Shown here piece after piece: positions 62,037 to 64,000 of a stretch of DNA of 64,000 nt. The notes below the pieces were generated by a model. The model was given only the letters and a program-made list of their open reading frames with translations. It was not told the DNA's origin and did not search any database. Each line of letters opens with the position of its first letter. Within the stretch, counting starts at the first letter, position 1. The stretch covers positions 248,001 through 312,000 of the forward strand of contig DATEFW010000021.1 in assembly GCA_035280425.1 (NCBI GenBank). The letters are read 5' to 3'. The DNA is from QHXW01 sp035280425. GTDB taxonomy: Bacteria; Acidobacteriota; Terriglobia; Bryobacterales; Bryobacteraceae. The translations under genes were made by a program, and so were the position numbers.

Positions 62037-64000
62037 CTACCGGGCCGTCACTGCCAGTAGTAAGTGGCCGGAAAACTCCGCCGCGAGTTTCGGATGAGCC
62101 GTATCTATCGTGCCCAGGTCCCGCGAGTTCTCGTAATCCACCACCCGGTACGTACCGGGATGAAGGCCTCGTAACTCCAGTTCGCCATGCCACCGGCCAT
62201 TGTCCGGCGCGAAGAACGCGTAATACATCTTCCCGTCTTTCTCTATAGCGTAGCCTTCCGGCGAGTCGTAGCCGATGGTGTAAAGATTCAGAAAATTGCC
62301 ACGCGAGAGCATCTTCTCGTTATAGATGCCGATCCATTTTCCCCAGATCGATTCTTTCTCCGGCGTGAGCGCCACATTGCGGAAATGCGGCCGCGGCGGA
62401 TCCTCCGGCCATGTAAATTTCGTCCCGACCACGCCGCCGGTCCCTACGGTCGAAGCGAAATCCTTGCCGAACTCGACCCAGTCTTTGCCCGCCGGTTTCA
62501 TTTCGCTCAGTTCCACATGATCTCCGTATACGGCGGCCTGCGGGCCGAGCAGCGCTTTATACATCTTGATTCGCCGGCGCACCTGAAAACCGCCCACCGG
62601 ATCGGCGGTCACCGGCTGATCTTCAAACGGCAGCCAGGCGAGGTTGGGCGTCGTTCCGCAGGGGCAGATCTGAGTCACGCTATCCGGCTTGAGAGCACGT
62701 GTAGTCTGAAAAATAATCCGGTAAACATCCGCCATGGCGCGTATGGAATCTTCGGGCGATTTGTGATGGTGCGCGGGGTTGTAGCAGGGCGGAACGCTAA
62801 ACACACTGTCCATCTTGTTGCCGTCAAACCCCCACTCGCGAATAAATTTCTCAACCAGCTTGCGGTGGTATTCCTGCACTTCCGGCAACGCCGGACAAAA
62901 AGCGCCGACCGTGCTGACCGGGCTGATCATGCGCGCGTGATTGCCGTCCCGGTCGAGAATCAGCCACTCGGGATGCTGCTTGACCACGTCCGCCGTGACC
63001 ATAGGTTTGGGGAGAGCGTGCTTGCCATGGCCGTCTTCGGCGGCGATGGGCTGCCACCACAACTGCACGCGAAATCCCTGCTTGTGAAATTCATCCACAA
63101 CTTTTTTGATCGTGTCGCCCGGAAATGTGTCCCGCCGTGGATTCCAGTCGCCGTAATCGTCGAACCAGCGGTAGTCCAGAGTCGTCCAACGGATGCCCAG
63201 TTGTTTGAGCTTGGGAATCGTGCCGAGCATCTGCGCCGGCGTGAAATCCTGCTCGTAGCCCCAGCCGCACCAGTTGACGGCGTAATCGGCATCCGATGGC
63301 TTCGCTGGAGTCCATCCGTCGCGAGCGAGCGCCCTGGACCAGATTTGAAGCGGCTCGTAAAAATCGCCCGCGTGCACCGCGATAAACGTGCGCGGCGTCG
63401 AATAGATTTCGCCCGCTTGCAGCGTCGTTCGCGGTTCGAGTACAACGGACGCGTTGATGCGCCCGTCCAGCGCCACGGCAACCGGCATGGACATTACCAG
63501 CGGCAGGGTTTCCATATGTCCGAAGGCCTCGCCCACCCTGGCGGTCCAGAAATCCACCACCGGAATGCCGCCGCCCAGCCCTTGCGGTCCTGGGCCGCCG
63601 ACGATGTTGGGACGCGAAAATGTTTTTGTCAGCCGCAGAATTTCGTCTTTTCCCCACTCGTAGGCCGAGCCTTGAAACGACCAGAGGCCGTAGGGCGGCG
63701 CCTGCGGGTCGGCGATCGCCGCGTTCAGCCGGTGCCTTTCGGCAATGACGCGGTCGAGCGCGAATGGGCGGGTTCCGGAATTCCTAAACGCCATGGTGCT
63801 TACCGCGAGATTCGGAAAGTCGTCGTACACTTCAACCGCGAGTGTTTCATCGAGGCCGGAAGCCGAACTATGCCCGGTGATCTCGACGCGCTTTCCGCGA
63901 GCGCTGAGTTTTCCGCGGGCGTCCATCACCTTTGCGTGTGCGAGATCGAGCGCGAAATCACGGATTTCCTGCCCTCCGCTTACGACGGAAGCGCCGGTCA
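62037..64000 (-). CDS. GH36/GH27-like alpha-galactosidase-type glycosidase (5' end outside)
   Basis: The open frame continues to the last base of the window, so the start is not seen; at least 654 residues are present. The N-terminal part is the beta-sandwich of GH36-like enzymes (VEVYDDFPNLAVSTMAFRN). The TIM barrel follows (VNWCGWGYEQDFTPAQML, IRWTTLDYRWFDDYGDW, FRVQLWWQPIAAED, and FDGNKMDSVF, whose Asp is placed like the nucleophile), then a C-terminal beta domain. Such enzymes release terminal alpha-galactose or related sugars. It is probably exported, as is usual for the family. Do not take the internal ATG at 63926 as the start. Confidence 0.85.
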   Translation of the reverse strand, partial: TGASVVSGGQEIRDFALDLAHAKVMDARGKLSARGKRVEITGHSSASGLDETLAVEVYDDFPNLAVSTMAFRNSGTRPFALDRVIAERHRLNAAIADPQAPPYGLWSFQGSAYEWGKDEILRLTKTFSRPNIVGGPGPQGLGGGIPVVDFWTARVGEAFGHMETLPLVMSMPVAVALDGRINASVVLEPRTTLQAGEIYSTPRTFIAVHAGDFYEPLQIWSRALARDGWTPAKPSDADYAVNWCGWGYEQDFTPAQMLGTIPKLKQLGIRWTTLDYRWFDDYGDWNPRRDTFPGDTIKKVVDEFHKQGFRVQLWWQPIAAEDGHGKHALPKPMVTADVVKQHPEWLILDRDGNHARMISPVSTVGAFCPALPEVQEYHRKLVEKFIREWGFDGNKMDSVFSVPPCYNPAHHHKSPEDSIRAMADVYRIIFQTTRALKPDSVTQICPCGTTPNLAWLPFEDQPVTADPVGGFQVRRRIKMYKALLGPQAAVYGDHVELSEMKPAGKDWVEFGKDFASTVGTGGVVGTKFTWPEDPPRPHFRNVALTPEKESIWGKWIGIYNEKMLSRGNFLNLYTIGYDSPEGYAIEKDGKMYYAFFAPDNGRWHGELELRGLHPGTYRVVDYENSRDLGTIDTAHPKLAAEFSGHLLLAVTAR

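Noticed and set aside
1..64000. tRNA, rRNA, CRISPR or insertion sequences
   Set aside because: No cloverleaf with T-loop, no rRNA-like stretch, no regular repeat-spacer array and no transposase-like protein was found by reading; a covariance-model scan was not possible here.

Overview
The window looks like chromosomal DNA of an Acidobacteriota bacterium, probably from the Bryobacterales/Candidatus Solibacter side. The basis is high GC together with several families typical of that phylum: a VWFA-related secreted protein, a large duplicated MacB-like permease (ADOP type), an Oar-like TonB-dependent receptor with a carboxypeptidase-regulatory N-terminal domain, M28 peptidases and secreted beta-propellers. 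No rRNA, tRNA, CRISPR array, insertion sequence or prophage was seen. The right-hand gene runs off the end of the window.

Layout. 0-2.8 kb: a secreted VWA protein, a Gfo/Idh/MocA oxidoreductase, and a small gene pair whose second member is an internally shortened nucleotidyltransferase-like protein. 2.8-10.7 kb: the glutamate synthase operon gltB-gltD, read leftwards and divergent from a LysR regulator (as in the gltC/gltAB arrangement of Bacillus) that is followed directly by a methyltransferase. 10.7-15.9 kb: secreted enzymes (phosphoesterase lipoprotein, M28 peptidase, a putative zinc protease), an orphan Hcp and the decayed 3' end of a TonB-dependent receptor gene. 16-20.6 kb: a single very large SF1 helicase-nuclease fusion resembling phage-defence proteins. 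20.7-23.6 kb: a membrane PQQ-propeller protein and a secreted LolA-like protein.

24.1-32.1 kb is a phosphate module: phoR (with no phoB beside it), a DcaP-like porin, pstS-pstC-pstA-pstB and phoU, with Pho-box-like repeats before pstS. Together these would sense phosphate and carry it from the outer membrane through the periplasm to the cytoplasm. 32.4-42.1 kb holds an ADOP permease, an arsR-VOC-SRPBCC-membrane protein operon, a GT87-like mannosyltransferase, two small secreted proteins and a pair of MacB-like permeases without an ATPase gene.

42.3-45.5 kb is the most unusual block: an amino-acid-type adenylation enzyme, an MBOAT-like membrane acyltransferase and a free-standing carrier protein in one tight operon. 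This is a dlt-like logic for transferring an activated (amino)acyl group across the membrane, but it occurs in a diderm and without DltD. 45.6-52.8 kb carries a secreted TIM-barrel protein and an RND efflux operon (TolC, adaptor, pump, DUF2892 protein). Between this operon and the intact TonB-dependent receptor (53.4-56.8 kb) lies a tiny membrane-protein gene whose in-frame TGA is followed by a hairpin that fits the bacterial SECIS rules, so it is a possible small selenoprotein. The last part has a secreted propeller protein, a KimA-like potassium/amino-acid permease, a di-haem cytochrome, a small charged secreted protein and a partial GH36-like glycosidase.
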